This document shows, in pieces, positions 45,483 through 59,100 of a DNA stretch of 64,000 nt. Both the position numbers and the translations under genes were made by a program. The notes below the pieces were generated by a model. That model saw nothing but the letters and a program-made list of their open reading frames with translations. It ran no database searches and had not been told where the DNA came from. Position 1 is the stretch's first letter, and every line of letters starts with the position of its first letter. Source of the stretch: Avena insularis (taxonomy: Eukaryota > Streptophyta > Magnoliopsida > Poales > Poaceae); assembly GCA_023614405.1 (NCBI GenBank), contig CM042694.1:352922010-352986009 (forward strand), written 5' to 3'.

Positions 45483-48400
45483 ATCCCGCCCTTCAGGGTC
45501 TCAGCCAAATGGTCGTTGTCAGTCTAGCAAATATTTTTGGTAGCTATGTATACTAGGGAAAAACAAAACGCGAGAGTAGGACTGCTTCCACTTTTCTTCT
45601 TACCTACCCACCCATCCTTTTCTGGTAAGGAATTGTAACGTTTTCAATCCTCTTCTTAAAATTCAAACTAGGATTCACGTGTGCTGGGTTTCCGTAGTAC
45701 CATAGAAAGTGTGTGTGTGTGTGTGTAATTCCTTGTCTATCTGTTGCATCCAATTTGTTATCACAATCTGCCTTTGGTTATCAACTGTTGGTACATTCCA
45801 TATTGACAGGCTTTTGAAAACCGGTGCGATCTATCTGACTCCTTGTTAACCGGTGCCACCTTCTTAAGGGTGTCCTTCCTTCTAGCAACTCCACGTTCTG
45901 TGTAAGCATCAGTTGCTAATCTCTACCTGATAAGTGATTTTGCGCATCTATTGGTATTTTAATGCCAAAAATGCGGAAAAAAATTCTTTGATACATCTAT
46001 GCTTCCACACTCCTTCAAGTCGTGTGTGAAACATTATCTATCTCCCTTTTATCAGCATGTCCATGCTAACTCATTCTTTTGTCACCGGCGCTTAATCCTG
46101 GAGTTTTATTTCATCTCCAATTCTCTTGGGCTAATTACATAACATGTGTCGATCCGATGTTGGTGATTGTAATTTGGTTCTCAGCATAGCTATAGGACAC
46201 TTATCATGAGTGGAATATGGAAAATGCTATCAACACTATCCTTCAAATGGTGACGGTTATCTCCTGTGATTTTGAGTACACCGTGATCATATCTATGCAT
46301 ATTCAAGCATCTTTGGCAATCCGGAGTTTCTCAAGGCACTACGGTGGTCTATCATCTGTTCATCATGTTGCACATCTTTTTGAACTCCATATCTGCAAAA
46401 TTCTCTTTGAGACGAGGGAATTGCATAATTTCGTCTCTGATAGCTTTGCTTAAGGTATGAGCTATCATCGGCTCTTATCCAAGATCTCTTTATCTTTGTA
46501 ACCAGTGATCCGATCGACAATGTGAACCAGGTGGCATTTCCCGTTCTTTTCCGGAGGACCAGATAATCTATTCTTCTAGTGCATCTTCTTCAACACGAAC
46601 CCGTGCTCTTAATATTGATCTTTCTAAGAGCGTTGAGCTCAGGAAGTGTTCGAGCATTTGTTCGTTTCTCTCGCCTTTTGAACTTGATATTCTGGGAATA
46701 TCCTGTTAATCCATGGTGGTATATGTTGATAATATGCTTGCCTACTCGATATCAATGGAAGGACATGGAAGATCATCTATGTCTCTTTCTCTCAAGCTTC
46801 GTGAGCACTGCCTGTGTGCAAAGTCTCAAAGTGGAAATTCGGACTTTTTGAAGTCACCTATCTCGGCCACGTCCTTCTGCTAAATAGATCGCTTCAATTC
46901 TGGAATTAGCAAATCCATTGTTAATTCCATCTTCCATCTTCAATCAAACCCGGAGTTTTCCTTGTTGGCGAGTTATCATCGTCGTTCCGCCGTAGATTTC
47001 CTCAAACTGCTAAATCTCTCTCTATCATTTCAAGAAGAACATGGAGCTTTTTCACCTCAGTCTCGTCAAGTAATCTCTTGAGACCCTCTCGCTCTATCGT
47101 CTATGCTCAATCCACCGGAGGCCAGGAAGACCTTCCAGATCTTGTATTCCTTCTGTTCAAGTTGGTGCTATCTTTTCTGTAGCTGTTGAATTTTGCAGTT
47201 GTCTCCGTGATCTTCCTTTATATCTTTCCGGTGGCTGGTTACTTATGACATGACGACAACATCATCATCTTTATCTATCTATGAATCCGGCGAATCGTTT
47301 GCATCTATCCTTGTTTTCTAACGGAGTTCCATGAGTTATTGTCAATACCTTCAGTCTGTTTCGGTAGTTGGGTTGCATGGTTTCCTTATTCATGTGCGGA
47401 GTAATGCTTTGAGTGCGGGATGGAGTAGCTACCATACCACTACTCTTATCATTCGCTCTTGTACATTGAATTGGTGAATTAATGTGATTTCACTCAATCC
47501 ACGGAAGTTAGAAGTGGCCTTTATCCCTTGATACTTTTACTTCCGTCTTTGTTTTTCCGGAGTGCTCTCTCGAAGAAAGTAATCAATAATCTCTTGTTGG
47601 TGGTCTGTCTATTCTAGATGGAGCAAAATCTTCAATTATCTGGTGGAAACAGACGCAAACTCTTTTCTGTCCTCGTCATTCTACCGATGCTCGACATCCC
47701 CAAACAAGATGAAAGAAAACTATCTCTCTCTTTGTTTCATCAATTCTTTTTCTGTGGTAAAGCCAATTATGGTTGAGGCCATCAGCCGCAAATCTATTGC
47801 GTTAGCCTCAAGGCTAAAGAAAGCAATAAGTATCTCTACAATAAACTCTAGATCCTCCATATTCTTTGCTTCTCGGGATTCCACCATGTTCTGGCTTCAC
47901 ATCCGTCTCTGGAAGTTATATCCGCGCACCTCAATTGCGTGATCCTTTGGTTCTTACCGGTGCAAGAAGAAATCTAATCCGACGATGGCTAACTAAATCT
48001 TTCTGTTGATATCAAGGGACTCTATTGTTTGAAGGCAATATTGTTTCTGTACTTCATTTCTCAAATCCGAGAGAAGATACGATGCTAGTGTCATAGTGGT
48101 TCAAACCTCTCCAATCTAGCTCTTTTTCTTCCGGCGAGATAAAGATTCATCCTCTCTCGTATCAGTAAATCTTTAATCTTAACGGTGTGTCTTTCCTTAT
48201 CCATGATACATCATCTTTTCCTTTTCTTTCACAAGTGGTTCTAGTCTTTTATCTTGTTCTTGGGAAACCGGAGCTATGTCCATCCTATCCTTCTTGTCTC
48301 ACGGCAATCCTTCAACTCTTCTAACCGTTGTTTCTCAAGAAAAACGCAAGACTCGCAACAAGTCTAGCGAGTTTTGCAAGGTGTAGTGGTCGCACCATTC

Positions 48401-48493
48401 CGTTGTTCATCAACTTGGGAACGTGAGGGTCACCTTCGCCTCTCCTTGTGTTGTTTTCTTTTTCTAGGAATCTCCGGGGCGAGATTCTTGTTT
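45483..48493 (+). other. Conserved non-coding interior, nested LARD
   Basis: About 3 kb with no ORF over 100 codons, no RT, integrase or gag motif, and a short (GT)9 run at 45709-45726. It aligns along its whole length, in reverse, with 53164-56180. It is presumably transcribed as part of the genomic RNA and may act in packaging; that is inference. Confidence 0.7.
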
Positions 48494-48506
48494 AGTGGGG
48501 GAGAGT
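48494..48506 (+). other. Polypurine tract, nested LARD
   Basis: AGTGGGGGAGAGT directly abuts the TGTAGCATCC start of the 3' LTR. The host LARD has the same tract on the minus strand at 53151-53163. Confidence 0.75.
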
Positions 48507-51500
48507 TGTAGCATCCCAATTGTCTATCAATTGTAATGCTACTTGGTCTAGTAATATAATGGCTACTTAATATATATAATTGTTGCATCATAAATATATC
48601 ATGCTCATGTCATCATGCCACCTTGCATTTGAGCATCATATAAAACCCTTTTTGTTTTGGTTCTTCTCTCATATGCATTGTAAATTGTATTTTCCTCTTG
48701 ATATTGTATTTGGTTATTGATATATTGTTTAATGCCCAAGTTGAGTTGGGGGCATATCTTTTATTCCACTCCACCACCTTTCTTTCACCACCTTATAATT
48801 CCACCATCCCACTATCCATGAGCTTGTATTTTATTTTCTTTTGGTATTTAATCTAGCTCATGGGAGATAGGATGGATCTTCTTCCACAAATTCTTTTGCT
48901 TGGCTTTATTCCACTCTTGGGAATGCATGAGAATAATGCCATGTTAATATTATTGTTTTCACAAGAATAAACATGGCATTAAATATTTTGCATGGGCCAT
49001 GCAAGAACCACCACATTCTAGTCTTTTGGATTTTTACTTGAATCTTTGAGTGGATCATCCCCCATATCTCTCTCTACCCCTCTTCATGCTTGATCTTGCT
49101 TGATGCATGCAAGCATCTAAAACCTACACCCATCTCCATCCATCCCATCACCCTTTATCTCACCCATATCTTTTCTTTTAATTAAAACTCTTATGCATGA
49201 TCATATGAGGCTTATTCTTTTCTTTCTCTCTTTTCTCTCCTAGCCTAGTTCTTCTAAACCCTAATCTCCTTTTATCCCCTCTTTCTTTTCTATCTCTAAA
49301 CCCTACCACCATCTACCCTAACCCTAAACCAAACCTAACCCGAGCCCCATCTACCCTAGCCCGAGCTACCCTCCCCCTCTCCCTCTCTCTACCTTGATGT
49401 CCCCACCACCTTCTCTCACGATGCCTCTCCCCTGGTCCCCTCCCTTCCTCTCTTAGCAAAGCAACAAGAGAGAGAGGAGAGAGATCACCCGAGGCCTTCC
49501 CCTACTTTGCCAAAAGGTGAAGCTACCCATGTGCCTCTCCCCTCTCCCCCTTATCACCTCAACCACCCCAGGAAAACCCCAGGGCAAGATCTGGATGCCA
49601 CGCACCCCATCTTCCTCCCACTTTTCCCCCCAGGAACAGCCATGGCCTTCCCCATGCCGAACCCAAACCCTAGTCCCATCTACCTCTTTGCCTCGGCTCG
49701 ATGCAGGCTCCCCTAGGCGATCCAGGCACCAGGGGCTTCCTTCTTCTCTTCGACGCCTAGGTCATGGGTAGTACCAGGAGCTCGCCGGAGAAGCCCCACC
49801 GCCGCCGTGTCCGTGAGCACCAGGAATACCCTGGCCCCGCTACTTCCTCGCCGATCTACGCGCCCCCGAGTCCGCTAGCTGCACCTGAGGGTCGTAGGTG
49901 AGCCTACCGACCTCCTGGACATCATCTTCCTCCCCCTCTCACCTTGCATAGCCGCCGCCCTGCCGAAAGCACCCCGATGCTGCAGGCACGCGCCGATCAC
50001 CGTCGGTCGCGTTTGCAGCCTCACGCCTCGGTTTCCCCTAGGTTTTACGCGCGTTGTAGCCCTCCTCCGTGCTAGATCTCTGAACGAAAGTTGTAGGCCG
50101 TGGTGTCGTCTTCGTTTTTCGTTTTTGAGGCGACGCGATTCGACCAGCGTACGCGTCGCCGGAAGACGCCAGTCTCTCGCCGCCGTCAGAGCCGTGTCCG
50201 ACAGAGCGAAGAAATCGATGGTCTTTTTACTTGTTGGAGCCCTCCCTTTTTTCCCGCCTAAACCCGCGGTCCCAAAGCCCACCTGTCACCTCGGTGTTTT
50301 GTTTGCAAGAAAACCCCGGAAGATCTTGGCCATCACGACAGACCCTCATACAGGATCGCCCACGTGTCACGCCCGGCTGACGGCGCTTGGGTCTCATTGC
50401 ATCCGGACCCACCTGTCATGGGTGCGGTTAGGAAAACCCTGGTGAGAAAAGCCCCGCGCAGCCACGTCGACCCACTTGTGGCTGAGTCAGCGCCTGGCCC
50501 ACTCGTCAGCGGCTGTGGCTAAATCTCTCTGAGTATAACAAGTATCTGTTGTTTTTCTGTTTAATCAAAATATTTTCAGAAATGTTTTATATGATTATAA
50601 ATTCTGTTTTGAATTAACTTTTCAAATATTATTCCAAATAATACAAATAATATATGTTTTGAAATCAGAAAAATGTGAGGATTTCAAATATGCCCTTCAA
50701 AATATATTTTGAACATTTAAATTTCAAGTTGATGAAAATTACAACAAAATGCCCTTTGCCTTAAATAATTAATAACTTTTGTTTTATAACTCCAAATTTA
50801 ACAAATAATATGTCTAAAATGATTAGCTCGACGAGACCTTTCTGTTTATGCATTCCATGTTCTGAATTGCAGCATGCATCATATAAATATAAAGTATACA
50901 GCAACTTATTTGAGTATAAAATATGATTAAAACTCAATAAAATGCTTATTTCTTGTATTCCACACCTCACCCATGACATGCTACTTTATTGCCATGCAAA
51001 TTGTGCATCATTCATCATGGCATGATTGTTTGCTTGTCGCATTTTATTCATATGCTTGTGCACTTTATTTATGTTGGCCCTTGTTTGTTTGGTTCTTCTT
51101 CGAATAGATGCTGAGCAGGGGATTTACCAAGAAAACCAGGAGCACTATCCAGATCCTTCTCTCGCTTCAACTGAGCTGCCAGGCAAGCACTACCACATGC
51201 TTGCATACATACAGTACCTATTGCCTCTATCTTATTCTTGCATCATTGAGTCGCGATTGCATTAAACTGAATCCCAAGTATTGCATAGCCTTTACTTTTA
51301 AACCCCACCGAAGCTTGTTCCTCCATCCCATGAGCCATTACTACAGGAGTTGTTTGAGCCATGCGAGTCGTAGAATAGCATGTGTAGGGTATGTGACTGT
51401 CTGATGGATAACGAGGTACCTAAACAACTTAACCTGAGTAGTAATGGGATAACTAATGAAAGTGGCACCGGTGAGCAATATCTGCTATTTGGTTTTTCAT

Positions 51501-52906
51501 GCTCACTTGTGTCCCGTAGGACCCCGAGTACTTGATTCCTGTTCCTTGAATATTCGCGCTATCCACATCCGGGAGGCCTATGAACCCCCCCTGAGCCAGA
51601 GCTTGATTCATTCTTATTTCTTGGGGCCACAATTAGTTTGGGGCTTTATTACTATCCTGTACTTATGCTATGCTTTACTGCTTTATTTAAGATTGTGCGA
51701 GGATGCAGCTGTACTGTTTAGGAAAGCGGAGTGTTTTCGCGGTATCGACAAGCCCAGTCACACTTTCGGGTTCCCAGTCGTTTACAGCCACTGACGCAAA
51801 CCTTGAGTCCGTTTCGGAGTCGGCTAACTTCGTTGCGGGTAGCTTAATGGGGTGGCCCCTGAAATATTTCTGAATCTTGTGATCGCTTTGTCGTGAATGC
51901 CTCGTTGGGTTTTGATTTGGTTTTTCCGAGGTTGATCGAGTGTGTGTTGCTATTTGTGCACCCCTGCAAGGTAAGTCTTTCTGAAAGCCGTGTCCGCGGT
52001 TATGGACGACTTGGAGCACAGTTTCTCGATCATAGACAAGTATAACTAAAGTACCGCTTTTAATTTGACTAAGTATCTGACTAGTAAATAGTGCAACACT
52101 CATGGAATGGTTAATAAAACTGCCAACGGATGGGGGGTTGTTCGTCCGCTTCCTCGTTGGTAAGCGAGGAGGAGGATGGATCTGTTAATATTACTGTTAT
52201 AACTGTTGTTATTAATTCACGGACATCCGTCTATCTTTGGTTAGGCGGATGGGTAGCGCGTATCTATAGAATTGTTAGGTATTATCTTTTGCTGCAATTG
52301 CGTCACCCCAGGTTGTGTCCCCTTTAGAGGCATAAAGACTTGCTGAGTACCCCTAGGGTCTCACACGATAAATTGTTTGATTCAGATGAACAGATAAACT
52401 CGCAAGATGGATACTGGTTGGAGGAGACGAATGATGTGGGCAACGATCATTCGGTGTAGAGATTCTGGGAACGGGGATCCGCGAGATCTGTGGGCGGGAT
52501 GTGTTTATTTATGGGGCATCTTATGCCGATTTGCTTCTTATCCGTACTCGGATCTTGTTTTCCGCTCACCGATACTCGATGTTTGATGTATGAGGAGATA
52601 TCCTAAACTATTATATCTATCTAGGATATTTGGATCTTGCCGTATGGCGTTGCAATATTTCTATTTCTTTTAGGTGGAATGGCTCTGAGGACTGTTGTAT
52701 GGTGGCTTGCATACATACTCATTTGTGTATGTAGTTGATCCCTTCGCCTGCCGATTACGCCGCCCGTTCTTGTCCCGATGTTTGGAAATGGTTAGGACGG
52801 CCGAAAGGTCTACCTGTGAGTGGCATTTGGGCCCCACCGTACTATTTTAACCATTTCCGCTCATCCAGGCTTGCAACTAGGAGCGTAATTCACCGAGGTA
52901 GTTACA
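48507..52906 (+). repeat. 3' LTR of the nested LARD (4.40 kb)
   Basis: TGTAGCATCCC to GAGGTAGTTACA, followed by the CCAAC duplication. It retains the segment near 49515-49765 that is missing from the 5' LTR. Confidence 0.85.
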
Positions 52907-52911
52907 CCAAC

Positions 52912-53150
52912 TCAACTTGGGCATTTAAACAATATATCAATAACCAAATACAATATCAAGAGGCAAATACAATTAATGATGCATATGAGAGAAGAACCAA
53001 AACAAAAAGGGTTTTATATGATGCTCAAATGCAAGGTGGCATGATGACATGAGCATGATATAATGATGATGCAACAATAATATATATGAAGTAGCATTTA
53101 TATAGACTAGGCTAGTAGCATTGCAATTGTTAGACAATTGGGATGCTACA
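52912..53150 (-). repeat. 3' LTR of the minus-strand LARD, first 239 bases
   Basis: This is the LTR start (minus-strand TGTAGCATCCCAATTGTC from 53150) cut off from the rest of its LTR by the nested insertion. It matches 60266-60504 of the 5' LTR. Confidence 0.85.
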
Positions 53151-53163
53151 ACTCTCCCCCACT
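53151..53163 (-). other. Polypurine tract, minus-strand LARD
   Basis: Minus-strand AGTGGGGGAGAGT abuts the 3' LTR start at 53150. Confidence 0.75.
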
Positions 53164-56100
53164 AAACAAGAATCTCGCCCCGAGATTCCTAGGAAAAAGA
53201 AAACAACACAAGGAGAGGCGGGTGTTCAAACGAAGGTGACCCTCACGTTCCCAAGTTGATGAACAACGAAATGGTGCGACCACTACACCTTGCAAAACTT
53301 GCTAGACTTGTTGCGAGTCTTGCGTTTTGCTTGAGAAACAACGGTTAGAAGAGTTGAAGGATTGTCGTGAGACCAGAAGGATAGGATGGACATAGCTCCG
53401 GTTTTCTCAAGAAACATGATAAAAGAAATAGAACCACTTGTGAAAGAAAAAGAAAAGATGATGTATCATGGATAAAGAAAGACACACCGTTAAGATTGAA
53501 GATTTACCGATACTAGAGAGGATGAACCTTTGTCTCGCCGGAAGAAGGAGCTAGACTGGAGAGGTTTTGAACCACTATGACAATAGCATCGTATCTTCTC
53601 TCGGATTTGAGAAATGAAGTACGGAAACAATATTGCCTTCAAACAATAGAGTCCCTTGATATCAACAGAAAGATTTAGTTAGACATCGTCGGATTAGATT
53701 CTTCTTGCGCCGGTAAGACCCAAAGGATCACGCAATTGAGGTGCGCGGATATAACTTCCAGAGACGGATGTGAAGCCAGATCATGGTGGAATCCCGAGAA
53801 GCAAAAAAAATATGGAGGATCTGGAGTTTATTGTAGAGATACTTATTGCTTTCTTTAGCCTTGAGGCTAACGCAATAGATTTGCGGCTGATGGCCTCAAC
53901 CATAATTGGCTTTACCACAGAAAAAGAATTGATGAAACAAAGAGAGAGATAGTTTCCTTTCATCTTGTTTGGGGATGTCGAGCATCGGTAGAATGACGAG
54001 GACAGAAAAGAGTTTGCGTTTGTTTCCACCAGATAATTGAAGATTTTGCTCCATCTAGAATAGACATACCACCAACAAGAGATTATTGATTACTTTCTTC
54101 GAGAGAGCACTCCGGAAAACAAGGACGGAAGTAAAAGTATCAAGGGATAAAGGCCACTTCTAACTTCCGTGGAATGAGTGAAATCACATTAATTCACCAA
54201 TTCAATGTACAAGAGTGAATGATAAGAGTAGTGGTATGGTAGCTACTCCATCCCGCACTCAAAGCATTACTCCGCACATGAATAAGAAAACCATGCAACC
54301 CAACTACCGAAACAGAGTGAAGGTATTGACAAGAATAGCTCATGGAACTTCGTTAGAAAACAAGGATAGATGCAAACGATTCGCCGGATTCACAGATAGA
54401 TAAAGATGATGATGTTGCCGTCATGTCGGAAATACCAAGCCACCGGAACGATATGAAGGAAGATTACGGAGAACAACTGCAGAATTCAACAGCTACAGAA
54501 AAGATAGCACCAACTTGAACGGAAGGAATACAAGATCTGGAAGGTCTTCCTGGCCTCCGGTGGATTGAGCATAGATGATAGAACGAGAGGGTTTCAAAAG
54601 ATCACTTGACGAGACTGAGGTAAAAGAACTCCATGTTCTTCTTGAAAAGATTGAGAGAGATTTAGCAGTTTTGAGGAAAACTACGGCGGAACGACGATGA
54701 TAACTTGCCAACAAGGAATAACTCCAGATTGGTTGGAGATGGAGGATGGAATTAACAATGGACTTGCTGATTCCAGAGTTGAAGCGATCTATTTAGCAGA
54801 AGGACGTGGTCAAGATAGGTGACTTCAAGAAGCCAGAATTCTCACTTTGAGACTTTGCACACAGGCAGTGCTCACGAAGCTTGAGAGAAAGAGACACAGA
54901 TGATCTTCCATGTTCTTCCATTGATATCAAATAGGTAAGCATATTATCAACATATACCACCATGGATTAACAAGATATTCCCAGAATACCAAGTTCAAGA
55001 GGCGGGAGAAACAAACAAATGCTCGAAACACTTTCTAAGATCAACGCTCTTTGAAAGATCAACGTTACGAGTAAGGATTCATGTTGGAAAGATGCACTGG
55101 TAGAATAGATTATCTGGTCCTTCGGAAGAGAACAGGAAATGCCACCTGGTTCACATTGTCGATTGGATCGCCGGTTACAAAGATAAAGAGATCTTGGATA
55201 AAGAAAAGATGATAGATCTTACCTTAAGCAAAGCTATCAGAGACGAAAAGATGCAATTCCCTCGTCTCAAAGAGAATTTTGCAGATATGGAGTTCAAAAA
55301 GATGTGCAAAGATGATGGATGATGATAGACCGTAGTGCCTTGAGAAACTCCGGATTGCCAAAGATGCTTGGATATACATAGATATGATCACGGTGTACTC
55401 AAAATCACAGGAGATAACCGTCACCATTTGGAGGATAGTGTTGATAGCATTTTCCATATTCCACTCATGATAGGTGTCATATAGCTATGCTGAGAACCAA
55501 ATTACAATCACCAGCATCGGATCGACACATGCTATGTAATTAGCCCAAGAGAATTGGAGATGAAATGAAACTCTAGGATTGCTACCGCGACAAAGAATGA
55601 GTTAGCATGGACATGCTGATAAAGGGAGATAGATAATGTTTCACACACGACCGAAAAGGAGTGTGGAAGCACAGATGTATCAAAGAAAAAAATTCCGCGT
55701 TTTTCGGCATTAAAATACCAATAGATGCGCAAAATCACTTATCAGGTAGAGATTAGCAACTCCACATTCTGTGAAAGCATGCTGGAAGGAAGAACACCCT
55801 TAAGAAGATGGCACCGGTTAACAAGGAGTCAGATAGATCGCTGCTTTTTCAAAAGCCCACAAGATGGAATGTACCAACAGTTGATAACCAAAGGCAGATA
55901 AAGATAACAAATTGGATGCAACAGATAGACAAGGAATTACACACACACACACACTTTCTATGGTACTACGGAAACCCAGAACACGTGAATCCTAGTTTGA
56001 ATTTTAGGAAGAGGATTGAAAATGTTACACTTCCTTACCAGAAAAGGGTGGTGGGTGGGTAAGAAGAAAAGTGGAAGCAGTCCTACTCTCGCGTTTTGTT

Positions 56101-56179
56101 TTTCCCTAGTATACATAGCTACCAAAAATATTTTCTAGACTGACAACGACCATTTGGCTGAGACCCTGAAGGGCGGGAT
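53164..56179 (-). other. Conserved non-coding interior, minus-strand LARD
   Basis: This is the reverse-oriented equivalent of 45483-48493, within a few bases of the same length, including an (AC)n run at 55939-55954. No ORF over 100 codons is shared between the two copies. Confidence 0.7.
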
Positions 56180-56192
56180 GGCTTTGATACCA
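56180..56192 (-). other. tRNA-iMet primer binding site with one mismatch
   Basis: Minus-strand TGGTATCAAAGCC; the sister element has G at the ninth base. Confidence 0.75.
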
Positions 56193-56194
56193 AT

Positions 56195-59100
56195 TGTAAC
56201 TACCTCGGTGAATTACACTCTTAGTTACAAGCCTGGATGAGCGGAAATGGTTAAAATAGTACGGTGGGGCCAAATGCCACTCACAGGTAGACCTTTCGGC
56301 CGTCCTAACCATTTCCAAACATCGGGACAAGAACGAGCGCGTAATCGGCAAGGGATCAACTACATACACAAATGAGTATGTATGCAAGCCACCATACAAT
56401 AGTCCTCAGAGCCATTCCATCTAAAAGAAATAGAAATATTGCAACGCCATACGGCAAGATCCAAATATCCTAGATAGATATAATAGTTTAGGATATCTCC
56501 TCATACATCAAACATCGAGTATCAAAGTGAAGCGAAAACAAGATCCGAGTACGGATAAGAAGCAAAGCGCATAAGATGCCCCATAAATAAACACATCCCG
56601 CCCACAGATCTCACGGATCCCGTTCCGGAATCTCTACACCGAATGATCGTTGCCCACATCGTCTGGCTCCTCCACCCAAAGATCCATCCGCGAAGCCACT
56701 GCTCATCTGAATCAAACAATTTATCGTGTGAGACCCTAGGGGTACTCAGCAAGTCTTTATGCCTCTAAAGGGGACACAACCTGGGGTGACACAATTGCAG
56801 CAAAAGATAATACCTAACAGTTCTATAGATACTCGCTAACCATCCGCCTAACCAAAGATAGACGGATGTCCGTGAATTAATACCAATAGTTATGACAAGA
56901 AGATTAATGATCCATCCTCCTCCTCGCTACCAACGAGGAAGCGACGAACAACCCCCCATCCGTTGGCAGTTTTATTTCCATTCCATGAGTGTTGCACTAT
57001 TTACTTGTCAGGTACTTAGTCAAATTAAAAGCGGTACTTTAGTTATACTTGTCTATGATCGAGAAACTGTGCTCCAAGTCGTCCATAACCGTGGACACGG
57101 CTTTCAGAAAGATTTACCCTGCAGGGGTGCACAAATAGCAACACACACTCGATCAACCTCGGAAAAACCAAATCAAAACCCAACGAGGCATTCACGACAA
57201 AGCGATCACAGGATTCAGGAATATTTCAGGGGGGCACCCCACTAAGCTACCCAAGAACGGTTGGCTGCTCGAACGGACTGGTTTGTGGACGGCTGAAACG
57301 ATCGGGAACCCGAAGTGTGACTGGCCTTATCGATACAAAAAACGTGTCACGATCCTAACAAGATAGGTGCTCCTCGCACAATCGTAAATAAAGCAAGAAA
57401 GCATGGCATAAGTGGATAGTAATAAAGCCCCAAACTACTTTGTGGCCCCAAGAAATAAGAATGAATCAAGCTCGCCTGGGGGGTTCATAAGCCTCCGGAT
57501 GTGGATAGCGAATATTCAAGGAACAGGAATCAAGTACTGGGTCCCACGGGACACAAGTGAGCATGAAAACCAAATAGCAGATAGTGCTCACCGGTGCCAC
57601 TTTCATTAGTTTTCCCATTACTACTCAGGTTAAGTTGTTTAGGTACCTCGTTATCCATCAGACACTCACATACCCTACACATGCTGTTCTACGACCCGCA
57701 TGGCTCAAACAACTCCTGTAGTAATGGCTCATGGGATGGAGGAACAAGCTTCGGTGGGGTTTAAAAGTAAAGGCTATGCAGTACTTGGGATTCAGTTTAA
57801 TGCAATCGCGACTCAATGATGCAAGAATAAGATAGAGGCAATAGGTACTATATGTATGCAAGCATGTGGTAGTGCTTGCACGGCAGCTCGTTGAAGCGAG
57901 AGAAGGATCCGGTAGTGCTCCGGTTTCTTGATAAATCCCCCTGCCGCCTATTCAAGAAGAACCAAACAAACAAGGCCAACATAAATAAAGTGCACAAGCA
58001 TATGAATAAAATGCGACAAGCAAACAATCATGCCATGATGAATGATGCACAATTTGCATGGCAATAAAGTAGCATGGCATGGGTGAGGTGTGGAATACAA
58101 GAATAAGGCATTTTATGGAGCTTTAGCCACATTTTATCCTCAATTAAGTTGCTGTATACTTTATATTTATATGATGCATGCTGCAATTCAGAACATGGAA
58201 TGCATAAGCAGAAAGGTCTTGTCGAGCTGATCGATTTAGACATATTATTTGTCAAATTCGGAGTTATAAAACAAAAGTTATTAATTAATTAAGGCAAAGG
58301 GCATTTTATTGTAATTTTGATCAACTCGAAATTTATAGAGTTCAAATAATATTTTGAATGGCAGATTTGAATTCCTCACATTATTCTGATTTCAAAACAT
58401 ATATTAAATGTTTAATTTGGAATTATATTTTAAATGTTATTTGAAAATAGATTTGAATTTGAATTTAAAACAAATTTGAAAAGTTTTAAATTTAAACAGA
58501 AAACAGAAAACCTTTTCTTACTCAGCTCGGACCTAGCCACAGGCAGTGACAAGTGGGTCGGCTGACCAGCAAACCAAGTGTGGACTGACTGGACTGACTT
58601 TTCTGCCATCGCTTGTCTAGCCACCGAGACCGGCTGTGTGGACTGATCCACTCACGCCTGACCAGCCGGTGGGCGACACGTGGGCGATCCAGGGGGGCGC
58701 GGGTTGAGAAGCCACAAAGCACGGGGGTTTTCTTGCAAGAATGTACCGGGGCTGACAGGTGGGGCTCCGGGGACGGCGGGTTCAGACGGGAAAAAGGGGG
58801 CTCCAGCAAGCAAAAGGCCATCCGCATTGGCCCGACGGACACGGCTCTGACGGCGGCGGATCCGGCCGTCTTCCTGCGACGGTGGCGATGCCTCCGCTGG
58901 ACGAAACACGTCGCCCCAAAAACGAAAAACGAAGAGGAAACCACGGGCTACAACTTTGGTTCAGGGGGCATCTGCATATGAGTAACACAGAGGCTTCTAG
59001 AACTCGATGAACAGAGATAAACAACGACGATGCTGAACGACTCTAGCGACAGAACATCGTCGGCTGCGCCCGCAGGATGCTCGGCGAAAAGATTGGCGAC

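Larger units (their letters stand above)
41355..52906 (+). mobile_element. Plus-strand LARD nested in the other LARD's LTR
   Basis: Target duplication CCAAC occurs at 41350-41354 and 52907-52911. LTRs are 41355-45467 and 48507-52906. The primer site TGGTATCAGAGCC is at 45470-45482, and the polypurine tract AGTGGGGGAGAGT is at 48494-48506. The interior is 3.04 kb and non-coding. It belongs to the same family as the host element, inserted about 240 bases inside that LTR in opposite orientation. Confidence 0.88.

Noticed and set aside
45709..45726. (GT)n run as a possible regulatory element
   Set aside because: A short microsatellite also present as (AC)n in the sister element; nothing suggests a function.
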